From Bacteroidia bacterium (GTDB lineage: Bacteria; Bacteroidota; Bacteroidia; Bacteroidales; VadinHA17): a DNA stretch of 52,985 nt. Below, in pieces: positions 19,602-27,699 of this stretch (within the stretch, counting starts at the first letter, position 1; every line of letters starts with the position of its first letter). The notes under the pieces were generated by a model. That model did not search any database. It was not told the origin of the DNA and worked only from the letters and a program-made list of their open reading frames with translations. The DNA is taken from NCBI GenBank assembly GCA_026391595.1, contig JAPLDY010000048.1, positions 1-52,985 of the forward strand, given 5' to 3'. Made by a program: the position numbers and the translations under genes.

Positions 19602-20570
19602 ATGGGTAAGCGGAAATATTTCCTAGATCTTAATGATCTGCAATACAAGCAGGTAAGACATTCTCTTGGAAAGAGGTTCCTGCACTTTCTTTTCTGGTTT
19701 TCCGGTTCAGCTGCAATAACCATGTTTTATGTGGTTATGTTCCAGAATTCATTCGGTTCTCCAAAGGAGCGCCTTCTGAACCAGCAGATTGACAATATAA
19801 AGCTAGAGTATTCTATTGCAAACAGGGAGCTGGATCTTTCAATGAGAGCAATAAAAAGCCTCAAAATGTCAGATGAAATAAGATACCGCCCTGTATTGAA
19901 AATGGACAGCATCCCATGGTCGATAAGAAATCCTGGTTTTGGTGGTACTGAGAGGTTCAGAGACCTTGACGGGTATAAGTTCAGCTACCTTATGAAGTCA
20001 ACCCGCGAAAGGATAGAAGAGATGAAAAACATGGCAAATGTTCAGAATGAATCCTTTATTACAATAAAAGACAAGTCTGAGGAATGGCAGTTTGAGATGG
20101 ATCATCTGCCTGCAATAAGCCCTGTCGATCCCTCCTTCAGATTGGGTGATAGATTTGGTTTCCGCGAAAAACACCCTATTTTAGGATATGGAAGGATGCA
20201 TTATGGTCAGGATTTCGAGGTTCCTTATAATACAAAGGTTTATGCAACAGGTGATGGCAAGGTTGTCGAATCAGGCTTTAATACCGGTGGTTTCGGAAAT
20301 TATGTCGTTATCGACCATGGATTTGGACTTGTTTCAATCTACGCCCATCTGAGCTCGATCAACGTACCTAAGGATATAAATGTGAAAAGAGGAGACCTGG
20401 TAGGTCTGAGTGGAAGTACGGGAAGCTTGTCTACAGGCCCGCATCTGCATTATGAGATCAAAAAGTACGGTTCTCCTATTAATGCCATAAATTTCTTCAA
20501 CAACGATATCACTCAGGAAGAATTCAATGAGATGATCCAGGCTTTCGGATCAAATTCAATATTCAGATAA
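19602..20570 (+). CDS. M23 (LytM) family metallopeptidase, membrane-anchored, first copy
   Basis: This 322-residue protein has an N-terminal cytoplasmic stub, one membrane span (about 30-50, FWFSGSAAITMFYVVMFQN) and a periplasmic coiled-coil segment (about 55-150). A C-terminal LytM peptidase domain follows (about 180-300). All zinc ligands are present: His and Asp in MHYGQDF, and the HLH of GPHLHYEI, plus the catalytic-site His in YAHLS. It therefore looks like an active endopeptidase cutting peptidoglycan cross-bridges, tethered to the inner membrane. It is followed 79 bp later by a paralog of the same design, and both head an operon running to 24911. A role in cell-wall growth or division is inference. 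Confidence 0.9.
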   Translation: MGKRKYFLDLNDLQYKQVRHSLGKRFLHFLFWFSGSAAITMFYVVMFQNSFGSPKERLLNQQIDNIKLEYSIANRELDLSMRAIKSLKMSDEIRYRPVLKMDSIPWSIRNPGFGGTERFRDLDGYKFSYLMKSTRERIEEMKNMANVQNESFITIKDKSEEWQFEMDHLPAISPVDPSFRLGDRFGFREKHPILGYGRMHYGQDFEVPYNTKVYATGDGKVVESGFNTGGFGNYVVIDHGFGLVSIYAHLSSINVPKDINVKRGDLVGLSGSTGSLSTGPHLHYEIKKYGSPINAINFFNNDITQEEFNEMIQAFGSNSIFR

Positions 20571-20634
20571 TCAGACTACTGTTCATTTTTACTTCCATCC
20601 CGGCCTTCCTTCGCTTGTTTTTTTATGAATTGAT

Positions 20635-20642
20635 TATCTTTG
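20635..20642 (+). promoter_or_regulatory. Candidate near-leaderless -7 box before the second M23 gene
   Basis: TATCTTTG is a perfect TAnnTTTG match that ends seven bases before the ATG at 20650. A CTTG lies 17 bp upstream, slightly closer than usual for a -33 box. It suggests that the second peptidase gene also has its own start of transcription with almost no leader. Confidence 0.35.
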
Positions 20643-20649
20643 TACGGAT

Positions 20650-21621
20650 ATGCCAAAATCTAGATACAGGTTTAATCCAGAATCGCTGAGCTTCGACAAG
20701 ATAAAGCTGGGATTCAGAGCTGTGATGCTGAGAGGCCTCTCTTATTTTGTCGCTTCACTTCTTGTTGCTGTAGTATATTATGCGATATATGCTTCATTCT
20801 TCGATTCACCCAAAGAGAAAGCCCTTCTGCGCGAAATAGACCAGCTTACCCTTCAGTATGACATTATCCATCGTGATATGGAAAACCTCGACAAGGTTAT
20901 CGGTCAGCTTGAAGAGAAGGATGACAATCTTTACAGAACTATCTTTGAAGCGGAACCAATTACTTCAACCCAGAGAGAAAGCGGAGTGGGAGGTATTAAC
21001 AGGTACAAGGACCTTGAGGGCTATGATAATTCCAGCATCGTAATCGAAACAGCCAAAAAACTTGATCATCTGAAGAAAAAAGTTGTTGTCCAGTCAAAAT
21101 CTTACGATGAATTGTACAACCTTGCCAGGAGAAAAGAGGAGATGCTGGGATCAATACCGGCCATTATGCCTATATCCGACAAGAATCTTATTCGTGTAGC
21201 TTCAGGATTCGGGCTGAGGATACATCCCTTTTATAGAATTGTCAAATTCCATGCTGGCATGGATTTTACCGCACCCCTGGGAACCGAAGTGTATGCGACA
21301 GGCAACGGGACTGTAAAAGATGTAATGCCGTCCCTGAGAGGTTTGGGTAATCATATTATTATTGATCACGGCTTTGGCATAACATCAATTTATGCGCATC
21401 TTGACAGATTCAATGTACGGAAGGGACAGAAAGTTCAAAGAGGTGATGTGATCGGATTTGTTGGAAGTACCGGGATGTCACTGGCAAACCACCTTCATTA
21501 TGAAATTAAGGTTAACGGTAAAAATGTAGATCCGGTAAACTATTACTTTAACGATCTTACACCTGCAGAATACGAAAAGATGATTGAGATTGCCTCGAAT
21601 ACCGGACAATCATTTGATTAG
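20650..21621 (+). CDS. M23 (LytM) family metallopeptidase, membrane-anchored, second copy
   Basis: This 323-residue paralog of the preceding gene has the same plan: a short basic N terminus, one membrane span (about 27-47, LSYFVASLLVAVVYYAIYAS), a coiled coil (about 55-155) and a LytM domain (about 185-300). The zinc site is complete: HAGMDF supplies His and Asp, ANHLHYEI supplies HLH, and YAHLD holds the other conserved His. The two proteins share SPKEKALL/SPKERLL-type and GGxxRxxDLxGY blocks, so they arose by tandem duplication. Both copies retain catalytic residues, unlike the degenerate EnvC/NlpD activators. The CapA-like gene follows after 18 bp. Confidence 0.9.
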   Translation: MPKSRYRFNPESLSFDKIKLGFRAVMLRGLSYFVASLLVAVVYYAIYASFFDSPKEKALLREIDQLTLQYDIIHRDMENLDKVIGQLEEKDDNLYRTIFEAEPITSTQRESGVGGINRYKDLEGYDNSSIVIETAKKLDHLKKKVVVQSKSYDELYNLARRKEEMLGSIPAIMPISDKNLIRVASGFGLRIHPFYRIVKFHAGMDFTAPLGTEVYATGNGTVKDVMPSLRGLGNHIIIDHGFGITSIYAHLDRFNVRKGQKVQRGDVIGFVGSTGMSLANHLHYEIKVNGKNVDPVNYYFNDLTPAEYEKMIEIASNTGQSFD

Positions 21622-21639
21622 GAAAACCGGTTTCATGTC

Positions 21640-22713
21640 ATGAAGAGAAATCTTATTCAAATCCCGATTTTCTTATTTATTATAAGTTGCATGCAGTTCC
21701 GGGTTTTTGCCGGATCAGCTGATACTTCACATGTTGAGAAGAGGGTTACCATTGCCGGTGTCGGAGACATAATGCTGGGAACTGCATTCCCCTCAACCAG
21801 GTTCCTTCCCCCTCACGATAATCCGTTATTGCTCCTTGGCAACCTTGCCGATACACTGGCTCAATCTGACATTACCTTTGGAAACCTTGAGGGTTCATTC
21901 CTTAACGATGGGGAGCCTGCAAAAAAATGCAGGGACACTACTATCTGCTACCTTTTCAGAATGCCGGAACGATATGCAGGTGCACTTGCTGTTTCCGGAT
22001 TCGATTTTCTCAGCCTCGCCAATAACCATTTCGGCGATTTTGGCTATCCCTCGCGGATGCGCACCATGCAGCTGCTCGATTCACTCGGAATCAGATATGG
22101 AGGACTCATTGAATACCCGTTTTCATTTCAAATTAGAGACAGCCTCCTTTTCGGCTTCTGTGCATTTGCACCCAATGCAGGCACTGTTAGCATAAATGAG
22201 ATTGCAGAGGCTGAAAAAATTGTAAAGCACCTTGCAGACACATGCGACATTGTGATTGTATCATTTCATGGCGGTGCCGAAGGAGCAGATTATCAGCATG
22301 TTCCAAAAACTGATGAGATGTTTTATACTGAGAACAGGGGCAACGTTTATAATTTTGCACACAGGATGATCGATGCCGGCGCTGATGTCATATTCGGACA
22401 CGGGCCTCATATAACACGTGCTGTGGAAGTCTATAATGACAGGTTCATTGCATATAGTCTCGGAAATTTCTGCACTTACGGGAGATTCAATCTATCGGGC
22501 CCGAACGGGATTGCTCCGGTAATCAGGATCAATGTTGATACAACCGGCAAGTTCCTGTCCGGAAGGATAATCCCTGTTTACCAGGAATACTCCGGAGGAG
22601 TTAGAATTGATCCGGGTAAACGAGTTATTCAGAAGATCCATGATCTTACAGCTGCTGATTTCCCTGATGCAGTGATCAAAATAAATGAGTACGGAGAAAT
22701 ATCATATAAATAA
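21640..22713 (+). CDS. CapA-family (poly-gamma-glutamate synthesis type) metallophosphatase, exported
   Basis: This 357-residue protein has an N-terminal signal sequence (MKRNLIQIPIFLFIISC, possibly a lipobox at Cys17). The PGA_cap fold is recognisable from GVGDIMLGTAFP, ITFGNLEGSFL, LSLANNHFGDFG, IVSFHGGAE, FGHGPHITRAVE and IAYSLGNFC, which together supply the metal-binding Asp, Asn and His residues. The family includes CapA of poly-gamma-glutamate capsule synthesis, but most bacterial members have no known substrate. No capB, capC or pgs genes lie nearby, so a capsule role should not be assumed. Its position between cell-wall hydrolases and a MerR regulator suggests an envelope function. 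Confidence 0.88.
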   Translation: MKRNLIQIPIFLFIISCMQFRVFAGSADTSHVEKRVTIAGVGDIMLGTAFPSTRFLPPHDNPLLLLGNLADTLAQSDITFGNLEGSFLNDGEPAKKCRDTTICYLFRMPERYAGALAVSGFDFLSLANNHFGDFGYPSRMRTMQLLDSLGIRYGGLIEYPFSFQIRDSLLFGFCAFAPNAGTVSINEIAEAEKIVKHLADTCDIVIVSFHGGAEGADYQHVPKTDEMFYTENRGNVYNFAHRMIDAGADVIFGHGPHITRAVEVYNDRFIAYSLGNFCTYGRFNLSGPNGIAPVIRINVDTTGKFLSGRIIPVYQEYSGGVRIDPGKRVIQKIHDLTAADFPDAVIKINEYGEISYK

Positions 22714-22718
22714 TTGCC

Positions 22719-23054
22719 ATGCCATACAAGGAAAAACCCATCGAGAAGCTTTATTATCCAATAGGCGAAGTAGCTGAAATGCTTGATGTTCCCGTATCGA
22801 CCGTGAGGTTCTGGGAAAATGAGTTCAATATCCTGAAACCGATGAAGAACAAGAAAGGCAACAGGATGTTCACTCCTGAAGATATCAGGAATCTGAAAAT
22901 CATTCATCATCTTCTAAAGGAAGAAGGTATGACTCTTCCTGGTGCAAAAAAGAGACTTTCAGGCAAACGGGAGGAGACAGATTACAAGTACGAGATCAAC
23001 GAATCTCTGCAAAAGATAAAGGGACTCCTGTTAGATTTAAGGGATAATATATGA
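22719..23054 (+). CDS. MerR-family transcriptional regulator
   Basis: This 111-residue protein has a MerR-type winged helix: YYPIGEVAEMLDVPVSTVRF (about 12-31), WENEFNILKP, and NRMFTPEDIRNLKIIHHLLK. It has only a short C-terminal helix (YEINESLQKIKGLLLDLRDN) and no metal- or drug-binding domain. This compact form, typically preceding a Nif3-like gene, is common in Bacteroidota. It follows the CapA-like gene by 5 bp, and its stop overlaps the ATG of the next gene (ATGA, 23051-23054). What it senses and controls cannot be read from the sequence. Confidence 0.9.
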   Translation: MPYKEKPIEKLYYPIGEVAEMLDVPVSTVRFWENEFNILKPMKNKKGNRMFTPEDIRNLKIIHHLLKEEGMTLPGAKKRLSGKREETDYKYEINESLQKIKGLLLDLRDNI

Positions 23055-24145
23055 AACTAAAAGACCTTACTTTATTTCTCGATTCTGCAATACCTCTTTC
23101 ATTCCAGGAGGGGTACGACAATGCCGGTTTGCAGTATGGATTACCTGATAAGGAGATCAATTCAGCTCTGGTAACCCTTGATGTAACAGAAGAGGTGCTT
23201 GATGAGGCGGGATATGCAGGCTGTGACGTTATAATTTCCCATCACCCGGTAATATTCAACGGAATAAAACAGCTGTCAGGCAAAAATATTACTGAAAAGA
23301 TCATTTTAAAAGCAGTAAAGCAGGATGTGGCAATTTATTCAGCTCATACAAACCTTGATGTTCTTGAGAACGGAGTCAGCAGGAAAATGGCAGAGAAACT
23401 TGGGCTGAAGAATATTCATGTGCTGGTGCCTCTGAAGAACAAATTACTTAAGCTAGTAACTTTCGTTCCTGAGGAGCATATAGAGAAGGTCAGGGAGGCC
23501 ATCTTCAGTGCTGGGGCCGGAGCCATTGGAGGTTATGACAAATGCAGTTTCGTAACACCGGGAACAGGCAGTTTCAGGGCAGGAGAGGGGACAAAACCTT
23601 TTGCGGGAGAAAAAGGGAAGCTTCATTTTGAGAAAGAGGTAAGGTTTGAGACCGTTTTATTCTCCCACCTGAAAAGCAGGGTTGTAAGGGCGCTCCTGGA
23701 TACGCATCCCTATGAAGAGGTTGCATATGATCTTTATCCTCTTGAAAATGATAACGTGAGGTCAGGACTGGGTTGTACCGGAGAATTTGCTGATCCGGTA
23801 AGCGAAAAAGAATTTCTTGAGACACTAGGATCCGTTTTTACGGCAAAAGGGATAAAATTCTCAAAGCCAACAGGAAAACAAATTAAGAAAGTTGCCATGT
23901 GCGGTGGTGCCGGAGGTCCGTTCATTGGCGATGCGATTGCTTCAGGTGCCGGTGCCTACGTTTGCGCAGATATAAGATATCATAGTTTCTTTGAGGCTGA
24001 CAACAAGATCCTGCTGGCAGATATTGGCCACTTTGAAAGCGAAAAATTCTCAACTGAAATATTATACGATCTAATTATCAAAAAATTCCCTAAATTTGCA
24101 GTCCGGTTTTCAGAAATAAATACGAATCCGATAAACTATTTGTAA
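23051..24145 (+). CDS. Nif3-like dinuclear metal center protein
   Basis: This 364-residue cytoplasmic protein belongs to the NIF3/YbgI family, a toroidal hexamer with a dinuclear metal site (sometimes annotated as GTP cyclohydrolase 1 type 2). The metal-binding motifs are ISHHPVIFNG near residue 63, SAHTNLD near 97 and, at the C-terminal end, DIGHFESE. A central insertion of about 100 residues (KLVTFVPEEHIEKVREAIF ... DTHPYEEVAYDLYPL) has the PII/CutA-like fold of the long form of this family. It is translationally coupled to the MerR gene. The zinc-ribbon gene begins one base after its stop. The biochemical role of the family is still unsettled. Confidence 0.93.
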   Translation: MKLKDLTLFLDSAIPLSFQEGYDNAGLQYGLPDKEINSALVTLDVTEEVLDEAGYAGCDVIISHHPVIFNGIKQLSGKNITEKIILKAVKQDVAIYSAHTNLDVLENGVSRKMAEKLGLKNIHVLVPLKNKLLKLVTFVPEEHIEKVREAIFSAGAGAIGGYDKCSFVTPGTGSFRAGEGTKPFAGEKGKLHFEKEVRFETVLFSHLKSRVVRALLDTHPYEEVAYDLYPLENDNVRSGLGCTGEFADPVSEKEFLETLGSVFTAKGIKFSKPTGKQIKKVAMCGGAGGPFIGDAIASGAGAYVCADIRYHSFFEADNKILLADIGHFESEKFSTEILYDLIIKKFPKFAVRFSEINTNPINYL

Positions 24146-24146
24146 G

Positions 24147-24911
24147 ATGGAAAAAAACAAATCACACGAAGCTGAGATCCCTGTTGAAGATAGATTGCGT
24201 GCATTATACAGTCTGCAGCTGGTTGATTCAGAAATAGATAAGATAAAGACTCTCAGAGGCGAACTGCCCCTTGAAGTACAGGACCTCGAGGACGATATAG
24301 CCGGGCTGGAGACCAGACTTGGTAATCTGAGGGATGAAGTTCTGGCTCTTGAAAAGAACGTTCAGAAGAAGCATAATGAGATAACTGATTCAGAAGGCCT
24401 GATAAAAAAATACGAAGAGCAGCAAAAGAATGTAAGGAATAACAGAGAATTCGATTCACTTTCAAAAGAGATTGAATATCAGAATCTTGAAATAGAACTC
24501 TATAATAAGAAGATTAAGGAGTTCACGGTTCAGATAGATGAAAAGAAAGTGCTTATCAAGGAATCGGAAACTACCCTCGATGAAAGGAAATCTGATCTTG
24601 AGACTAAAAATTCGGAACTTGAGGAGATAATCATGGATACTCAGAAGGAAGAGGAAGGCCTGTATAAGAAGCTGGATAAAGTCCAGAATCTCATTGAGGA
24701 CCGTTTGCTCACCGCATATAAGAGAATTCGTTCAAATGCAAGGAACGGGCTGGCTGTTGTTCCGGTTCAGCGCGATGCTTGCGGCGGATGCTTTAACCAG
24801 ATACCTCCGCAGAGGCAGCTCGACATCAAATCGAGGAAGAAAATTATTGTTTGCGAATACTGCGGCCGTATTCTCGTGGACGATGAAATAATAAAGGAAG
24901 GTAAGATATAA
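24147..24911 (+). CDS. Coiled-coil protein with C-terminal C4 zinc ribbon
   Basis: This 254-residue protein is almost entirely heptad-type coiled coil from about residue 20 to 195. A C-terminal zinc ribbon follows: ACGGCFNQIPPQRQLDIKS and IIVCEYCGRIL, with two CxxC pairs about 22 residues apart. It matches the zf-RING_7 / CT398-like family, found in many bacteria directly after a Nif3 gene. Its job is unknown, though the fold resembles that of nucleic-acid or secretion-associated coiled-coil factors. It is the last gene of the M23-CapA-MerR-Nif3 transcription unit and is followed by a strong terminator. Confidence 0.9.
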   Translation: MEKNKSHEAEIPVEDRLRALYSLQLVDSEIDKIKTLRGELPLEVQDLEDDIAGLETRLGNLRDEVLALEKNVQKKHNEITDSEGLIKKYEEQQKNVRNNREFDSLSKEIEYQNLEIELYNKKIKEFTVQIDEKKVLIKESETTLDERKSDLETKNSELEEIIMDTQKEEEGLYKKLDKVQNLIEDRLLTAYKRIRSNARNGLAVVPVQRDACGGCFNQIPPQRQLDIKSRKKIIVCEYCGRILVDDEIIKEGKI

Positions 24912-24934
24912 ATCCTGAGAGGAATGAGAGATAC

Positions 24935-24961
24935 GCCGGTCAGTTTCTGACCGGCTTTTTT
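24935..24961 (+). terminator. Rho-independent terminator after the zinc-ribbon gene
   Basis: A perfect 9-bp stem (GCCGGTCAG / CTGACCGGC) with a TTT loop is followed at once by six T. It lies 23 bp after the stop codon at 24911 and ends the 19602-24911 unit. Confidence 0.93.
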
Positions 24962-24968
24962 ATTCATG

Positions 24969-25079
24969 TACTCACCCCCTTAGTCCCCCTATCTACTTCG
25001 AAAAGAGGGGTAAATGTCAGATACAGAATAAATTACACCCCCTCTTTGCTTTAGCAGAGAGGGGGTTGGGGGGTGAGTT
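24969..25079. repeat. Paired-hairpin intergenic element B
   Basis: It starts TACTCACCCCC and ends GGGGTGAGTT, so its termini are inverted and nearly identical to those of the element at 14661-14784. Its second hairpin pairs CCCCCTCTTTGC with GCAGAGAGGGGG and shares the core sequence of element A. It lies between the terminator at 24935-24961 and hutU. Confidence 0.75.
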
Positions 25080-25104
25080 AGTGAAGAGAAAAGAGAAAAA
25101 GGTA

Positions 25105-25112
25105 TATCTTTA
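25105..25112 (+). promoter_or_regulatory. Candidate -7 box for hutU
   Basis: TATCTTTA, one base off the TAnnTTTG consensus, ends 16 bp before the hutU ATG. No good TTTG is seen at the -33 position. Confidence 0.25.
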
Positions 25113-25128
25113 TCATTAAAAATATAAT

Positions 25129-27132
25129 ATGACTTCCGCAGAATTCAAAAGTCTTATATCACAGGGTATCCCTTCTCCACTACCCGCTCCAAAACCTTAT
25201 GATAAGGCAATCAATCATGCACCTAAACGTAAAGATATACTTACAAGTGCCGAGAAAAAGCTGGCGCTCAGGAATGCTCTCAGGTATTTTCCAAAAGAGT
25301 TCCACAAAGTACTGGTCAGGGAGTTTGCAGAAGAACTCAGGGATTATGGCAGGATTTACATGTACAGGTTTCGTCCCGTTTACGAGATAAAAGCGCGTCA
25401 TATCGATGATTTCCCTTTCCGCTCACGAAAGGCCGGCGCCATAATGCTAATGATATCGAACAACCTTGATCTGAGTGTGGCCCAGCATCCTCATGAGTTG
25501 ATAACCTACGGCGGTAACGGAGCTGTATTCCAGAACTGGGCCCAGTATTTGCTCACAATGAAATACCTGTCTGAAATAACAGATGATCAGACACTTGTAA
25601 TGTATTCGGGTCATCCACTCGGGCTGTTCCCGTCGCACAGGGATGCCCCAAGGGTAGTTGTGACAAACGGGATGATGATACCAAATTATTCATCACATGA
25701 TGACTGGGAGCGATTCAATGCAATGGGTGTGACTCAATACGGACAAATGACTGCAGGCTCCTATATGTATATCGGTCCGCAGGGAATTGTTCATGGCACT
25801 ACAATAACCATATTGAATGCCGGAAGAATTATCGGCGGAAAAGAGGGGACACTGAGAGGGAAACTTTTCGTTTCATCAGGACTGGGGGGTATGTCGGGTG
25901 CTCAGCCTAAGGCAGCAAAGATAGCCGGAATTTCGTCAGTCATCGCTGAAGTGAATCCAATGGCAATCCGCACCCGCCATTCCCAGGGGTGGATTGATGA
26001 GGTGATTGAGGATATGGATAAGCTGATCAACAGGGTGAGGGAGGCAAAAGAAAATTATGAGGTTGTGTCAATCGGTTACCATGGAAATATCGTCGAGGTG
26101 TGGGAGAGATTTGCTGAGGAGGAGATAAAGGTTGACCTGGGTTCTGACCAGACATCTTTGCATAATCCATGGGCAGGAGGATATTATCCTGCAGGACTTG
26201 GTTTTGAGGAGTCGAACAGGATGATGTCCTCCGACCCTGAAAATTTCAGGGCACATGTTAAAAAATCGCTGATCCGCCAGGTTGACGCAATCAACAGGCA
26301 TACTGCCCGGGGAACCTACTTCTTCGATTATGGAAATGCTTTCCTCCTTGAAGCATCCCGCGCCGGAGCAGATATCATTAAGGCTGGTGGCGAATTCAGG
26401 TATCCATCTTATGTCCAGGATATTATGGGTCCTCTCTGCTTTGATTACGGATTTGGCCCTTTCCGTTGGGTGTGCTGCTCAAATGATCCTGCCGACCTTG
26501 AAACCACTGACAGAATAGCTATCAAAACACTTGAGCGTCTGATGAAAAAGTCTCCTGTCCGTATCAGACAGCAGATGGCCGATAATATTCACTGGATAAA
26601 GGAGGCAGGAAAAAACAGACTCGTGGTCGGATCGCAGGCACGGATACTTTATGCAGATGCTGAAGGGAGGATTGCACTTGCAGAGGCGTTTAACAAAGCA
26701 GTCGCTTCACTAAAGATAAAAGCTCCTGTAGTTATAGGCAGGGATCATCATGATGTCTCAGGGACAGATTCGCCTTACCGGGAGACATCAAATATTTATG
26801 ACGGATCGAGGTTCACTGCCGATATGGCAGTACAAAATGTTATAGGCGACTCTTTCCGCGGGGCCACCTGGGTGTCGATTCACAATGGAGGCGGGGTAGG
26901 CTGGGGAGAAGTAATAAATGGTGGCTTCGGAATGGTGCTCGACGGGACAAGAGATACCACCAGGAAGCTTAAAATGATGCTTTGCTGGGATGTCAATAAC
27001 GGCATTGCCCGAAGGAGCTGGGCCAGGAATGACGGGGCTCTGTTTACTCTTCAAAGAGAGATGGAAAGAACACCAGGACTGAAGGTTACAGTTCCAAATC
27101 TGGTTGAGGATGATATTCTGGAAGGGATTTAA
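25129..27132 (+). CDS. hutU: Urocanate hydratase
   Basis: This 667-residue enzyme of histidine breakdown adds water to urocanate to give imidazolone propionate, using tightly bound NAD. Recognisable blocks include YGGNGAVFQNWAQYLLTMKY, YSGHPLGLFPS, TAGSYMYIGPQGIVHGT, FVSSGLGGMSGAQPKA (NAD site), FDYGNAFLLEASRAGAD and HNGGGVGWGEVINGGFGMVL. The length is that of the longer Bacteroidota form (about 110 residues more than the Pseudomonas enzyme). The other hut genes (hutH, hutI, ftcD/hutG) are not in this window, so hutU is isolated here. It has its own candidate promoter and converges with ispF across a paired-hairpin element that could act as a two-way terminator. Confidence 0.95.
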   Translation: MTSAEFKSLISQGIPSPLPAPKPYDKAINHAPKRKDILTSAEKKLALRNALRYFPKEFHKVLVREFAEELRDYGRIYMYRFRPVYEIKARHIDDFPFRSRKAGAIMLMISNNLDLSVAQHPHELITYGGNGAVFQNWAQYLLTMKYLSEITDDQTLVMYSGHPLGLFPSHRDAPRVVVTNGMMIPNYSSHDDWERFNAMGVTQYGQMTAGSYMYIGPQGIVHGTTITILNAGRIIGGKEGTLRGKLFVSSGLGGMSGAQPKAAKIAGISSVIAEVNPMAIRTRHSQGWIDEVIEDMDKLINRVREAKENYEVVSIGYHGNIVEVWERFAEEEIKVDLGSDQTSLHNPWAGGYYPAGLGFEESNRMMSSDPENFRAHVKKSLIRQVDAINRHTARGTYFFDYGNAFLLEASRAGADIIKAGGEFRYPSYVQDIMGPLCFDYGFGPFRWVCCSNDPADLETTDRIAIKTLERLMKKSPVRIRQQMADNIHWIKEAGKNRLVVGSQARILYADAEGRIALAEAFNKAVASLKIKAPVVIGRDHHDVSGTDSPYRETSNIYDGSRFTADMAVQNVIGDSFRGATWVSIHNGGGVGWGEVINGGFGMVLDGTRDTTRKLKMMLCWDVNNGIARRSWARNDGALFTLQREMERTPGLKVTVPNLVEDDILEGI

Positions 27133-27224
27133 ACCCCCCATCCCCCCTGAAGGGGGGCTATAAACCCGAATCATAATTTAATATGTAATGGATTTTAACC
27201 CCCCTTCAGGGGGGCCGCGGGGTT
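27132..27224. repeat. Paired-hairpin element C between hutU and ispF (possible bidirectional terminator)
   Basis: Two 6-bp stem hairpins, CCCCCC-TGAA-GGGGGG (27142-27157) and CCCCCC-TTCA-GGGGGG (27199-27214), are reverse complements of one another. AACCCCCC and GGGGTT ends enclose both. It fills the whole gap between two convergent stop codons. The plan resembles the elements at 14661, 24969 and 41582, though the sequence between hairpins differs. Confidence 0.7.
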
Positions 27225-27699
27225 ATTTCTTCAGCAGGACTGAAGCCAGCGCCACGACACCTTCTTCCTTTCCAATGAATCCCATCTTTTCAGCAGTTGT
27301 GGCTTTTATCGAAATATTGTCAGCAGATGTTTCAAGGATGGCTGCGATCACTGATCTCATTTCAGGAATAAAAGAGGCGATTTTTGGTTTTTCGAGGCAG
27401 ACGGTACTGTCGACATTGACAATGCTGAATCCATTTTCTCTTATCAGATTGAATGACCTTTTCAGCAGGATTATACTGTCGATATTTTTAAATTCAGAAC
27501 TGTTATCGGGGAAATGATGGCCTATATCGCCAAGCGCTGCAGCTCCAAGCATTGCATCGCATATGGCATGAAGAAGAACATCACCGTCGGAATGTGCCAC
27601 ACAACCTTTTTCTGATGGTAAAAGGACACCTCCGAGCCAGAGTTTCAGCCCATTTTCAAGACGGTGAAAGTCTATACCCTGGCCTATTCTGAGATTCAT
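27223..27699 (-). CDS. ispF: 2-C-methyl-D-erythritol 2,4-cyclodiphosphate synthase
   Basis: At 158 residues this is the usual IspF length. The metal site is seen in GIDFHRL (Asp and His near residues 10-12) and in HSDGDVLLHAICDAMLGAAALGDIG (the second His). HFPDNSSEFKN and KATTAEKMGFIGKEEGV are the other conserved stretches. The enzyme forms the cyclic diphosphate of the MEP isoprenoid pathway as a cytoplasmic trimer. Its start overlaps the porV stop by four bases (ATGA at 27696-27699), so it is translated with a secretion gene to which it has no obvious biochemical link. I recall a similar porU-porV-ispF order in Porphyromonas. Confidence 0.96.
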   Translation of the reverse strand: MNLRIGQGIDFHRLENGLKLWLGGVLLPSEKGCVAHSDGDVLLHAICDAMLGAAALGDIGHHFPDNSSEFKNIDSIILLKRSFNLIRENGFSIVNVDSTVCLEKPKIASFIPEMRSVIAAILETSADNISIKATTAEKMGFIGKEEGVVALASVLLKK

